Under the pieces are notes generated by a model. That model did not search any database, had not been told where the DNA came from, and saw only the letters and a program-made list of their open reading frames with translations. The translations under genes were made by a program, and so were the position numbers. Shown here piece after piece: positions 61,780 to 64,000 of a stretch of 64,000 nucleotides of DNA. Source of the stretch: Branchinecta lynchi. Taxonomy: Eukaryota > Arthropoda > Branchiopoda > Anostraca > Branchinectidae. The DNA lies in assembly GCA_023053575.1 (NCBI GenBank), contig JAKZAP010000015.1, positions 11,956,930-12,020,929 on the forward strand, in the 5' to 3' direction. The first letter of the stretch is position 1; the number at the start of each line of letters is the position of its first letter.

Positions 61780-62245
61780 TAATAAGTTAAAGTTTAACCG
61801 AAAAGGGCTGGGATACGACAATCTAGTCACCGATCACGTATTCACTAAAATTGGCTTGAAGACCCGCTGAAAATGCATTACTTTGTTGTTCCGCTATTCA
61901 CGAATAGTCAATTTTCAAATAGTGGAATTTCCGTGTGATTTGTGGTACCTCTATGCGCTTGTATTTCTGGTGTATGCCTTACGAGAAAAGATGTATGATT
62001 TTTTTTTTTTCAGGCACTAAGCAATCGTCATCAATCTCACCGCTGCCCACTGAAAAGCCGCGTTTGTGTTGAGATTAAAACTTCCCGCGACATAGTAGAA
62101 TTTTCGTTGTGATGACGGCCGTAGATGTTCTAAACGTCATAACTGGAGCAGATAGTGGAAAATGAAAAAAAAAACTTTGCAGAATCCAAATAATTCAATG
62201 TGTTCCGTTAAATGCCACAAAAATCAGTTGGCTTTTCAGTTATAC
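61780..62245 (-). repeat. Dispersed repeat C, copy 3
   Basis: Inverse of 31681-32090 (GAAGACCCGCTGAAAATGC, CACTGAAAAGCCGCG, GGAGCAGATAGTGGAAAAT). Confidence 0.75.
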
Positions 62246-62960
62246 TTTAAAGATTACTGCAAAAAAGTCAAATTTTATAATACTCTCCCGATCGCCGAAT
62301 TTCTACCCTTGGATTACAAACATTCTTCAGAAAATGGACAAATAGAAAGGGTTCCGCATGTAAAATACTTAGGAATTCTTTTCCAAAGGAAAAGGAAAGT
62401 CCTTTCATTTAAGGCCCATGTGGATTGGGTAGCTAAAATACTTGCGAGAAATATTGGAATTATGAGAAAACTAAAGTATATTTTTCCTATCCCCATTGTA
62501 AGACTTCTTTATTTTTTAGTGATCCACCCTATTGTAGCAGTGTTTGGTTCGGAACTTTTCCATCAGTTGTACGACCTGTTCGCGTGCTTCAGAATCACGC
62601 GGTAAGATTATTGAGTGGTCTTTGGGTACCGTAATTCTGTTCGTGATTCTTATTGTAGTCTCAAAATCCTACCTACTGCGGGATTAAGAGACTTTTATAC
62701 TCTACTGTTTTTTTTTAATTTGATGAAGACCAAGCGCTTGCTTGTTTTGCAGGGATGGTGAATCTGGTCACCACTATACTGGATCTTCTAGTAATGTTGT
62801 CAGCCCTCGTATTGTTACTTCCCGTTCTAAGTATCCTACTCAGTATCGAGGAATTCAAGCTTGGAACGCCATTGGCTCCAGATCTAAAGACAAAGATTGA
62901 GATCGCTGAGAAAATACAATTGAAAGAATGTTTGTTCAATAAATATGATTTTTAGTTTTA
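62240..62960 (+). pseudogene. 5'-truncated L2/CR1-like LINE with frameshifts
   Basis: ORF 62162-62605 reads IERVPHVKYLGILF, HVDWVAKILARNIGIMRKLK and YFLVIHPIVAVFGS; its first ~25 codons come from repeat C. After a frameshift RVLQNHAVRLLSG continues at 62578, and YPTQYRGIQAWNA near 62830. The end AATAAATATGATTTTTAG is the 3' terminus. Confidence 0.85.
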
Positions 62961-63879
62961 GTTTACCCGGTTGTTTCCTTTTTTTGGTTGCTGGTTTATG
63001 TTCTCTATGCCGATTTTGGTTAGTTCATGTTCGACTTGGATGTTATTTAGTGTTTGTAGTTCAGATACGGCCATCCCCAAGGACAGGCCAGTGGTCTCAG
63101 GGGGGGGGGGCACTCATGTAGTTTGTATTATTATCCGTTCATTAAACTCTCTCTCTCAAAATGGATAAGGAGCAAGTTGATAAATATAAGGTAGTTAATT
63201 CTAAGCCTAAAACCCCAGCGTTGGTTCTTGCGATGTTCCCCAAGCACTGTTAGGGCCGTCTGTCATTTTTTTTTCAAACAAGCGTATGAAATAAAGAAGG
63301 ATTGGAGCTCTTTGTTGTCGAATAAAGAGCGAGTTGATTATGGTTGAAACTATACGATGAGAAGTATCGCAGTGTTGTTGTGCGGCTTTCGGATCTGCCG
63401 GTTCTCCGTGCAAGCTTCGTGAACTGGTGAACGGGAAACTTAGCTTACATTTTTAATGATGTTTTGTAAACGATATTATTACTATTATTGCTTGTCTGAT
63501 TTTGCTTTATTTAAAATAAATATTACATCTTTGAAAGAAAATGCTCCTATCTTCAGTAGTACCTTCAAAAGGTAAGGCTCAATTCCAGGCTTCCGGTCCA
63601 TCGAAACGAATCGGGTTACAGGAAGGTGCAGCCTATGCATCTGGAAGTAAGAGGTGTGCCTCCCCCCCCCCCCCACAAGATTACGGTTTGAGTACAGTGT
63701 CGTACAGCTAGGTTACACAATTTAGAGACAAAATAAATATGCAAGTTGTCATGGCAGAAGAAAAGAAGGCAAGTGATAGGATCAGTTGTGTTTGGATACA
63801 AAAGGAACCTCTAGGAATAGCAGAAAAGAAGTTTGATCATTTGATCATGTTTTATTTGGGCCCGAAGAGTTTTATTTCG
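62961..63879. other. No recognised gene
   Basis: G10 at 63099, C13 at 63661. Unremarkable ORFs only. Confidence 0.4.
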
Positions 63880-64000
63880 AAAAATGTTTATGACCGCACG
63901 CCACTTGGTGTACATCATTTCTGGGAGTAAGCAACCCCTCGTGTCATCCGTTTTGTAGTACAAAAATCTCTTCATGAGATACAGCAGCTTGAAAGTTTAA
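63880..64000 (-). repeat. Inverted start of the 12.5-14.9 kb repeat family
   Basis: CAACCCCTCGTGTC and the minus-strand AAACTTTCAAGCTGCTGTATCTCATGA match the ends of the 13.2 kb and 14.7 kb units; the copy continues past the window. Confidence 0.55.

Noticed and set aside
62162..62235. ATG 62162 as true start of a gene
   Set aside because: This part is inverted repeat C; the LINE coding region begins after it, so the start is accidental.

Overview
The window is animal (metazoan) nuclear DNA, probably from a marine invertebrate; I cannot name the species. Evidence is split coding exons with GT-AG introns of 11-16 kb, tRNA-headed SINEs, several 5'-truncated non-LTR retrotransposons, hammerhead-bearing retroelement termini, Helentron/HINE-like elements with internal tandem arrays, and MITEs. 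Most of the 64 kb is repeat-derived non-coding DNA. REGION 1-7.35 kb: a compact all-plus-strand Polinton/Maverick-type (adintovirus-like) virion gene block that still looks intact: packaging ATPase, fibre-like protein, basic AT-hook core-protein precursor, adenain-like cysteine protease, small zinc ribbon, DDE integrase, a coiled-coil protein, penton-like minor capsid protein, a pVI-like protein, double-jelly-roll major capsid protein and a small unknown protein. No protein-primed DNA polymerase B is in view; the element may continue left of base 1. Nine of the eleven ORFs start inside a shared T-A-rich motif ending in TAAATG. The two that do not (protease, integrase) each lie in the -1 frame behind a canonical slippery heptamer (A_AAA_AAC at 2117, U_UUA_AAA at 2673), which suggests retrovirus-like -1 frameshift expression. 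The core precursor and the pVI-like protein carry adenain-type cleavage signatures matching the neighbouring protease. REGION 9-52 kb, minus strand: a host type IV (zeta/iota-like) diacylglycerol kinase gene. Four consecutive phase-compatible exons are visible: 52164-52293 (second C1 domain), 36224-36342 (basic linker), 20258-20430 and 9236-9410 (catalytic domain with GGDGTVGW and GTGNDLAR). Earlier and later exons are not visible, so the Polinton block appears to sit antisense in a downstream intron or just beyond the gene. One acceptor site is tandemly duplicated in 68-bp units. THE REST: introns and flank are filled with repeats: a HINE-like family with a (GTCC)n tract and ~136-bp internal repeats (eleven copies or pieces, two of them inside one LINE 3' end); hammerhead-ribozyme motifs at six places plus relics; CR1/L2/Jockey-like LINE 3' ends on both strands; several MITE families; a kilobase-scale tandem repeat with recurrent short ORFs (12.5-14.9 kb); poly-G/C tracts; and unclassified repeats. 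No rRNA, functional tRNA or CRISPR array is supported.
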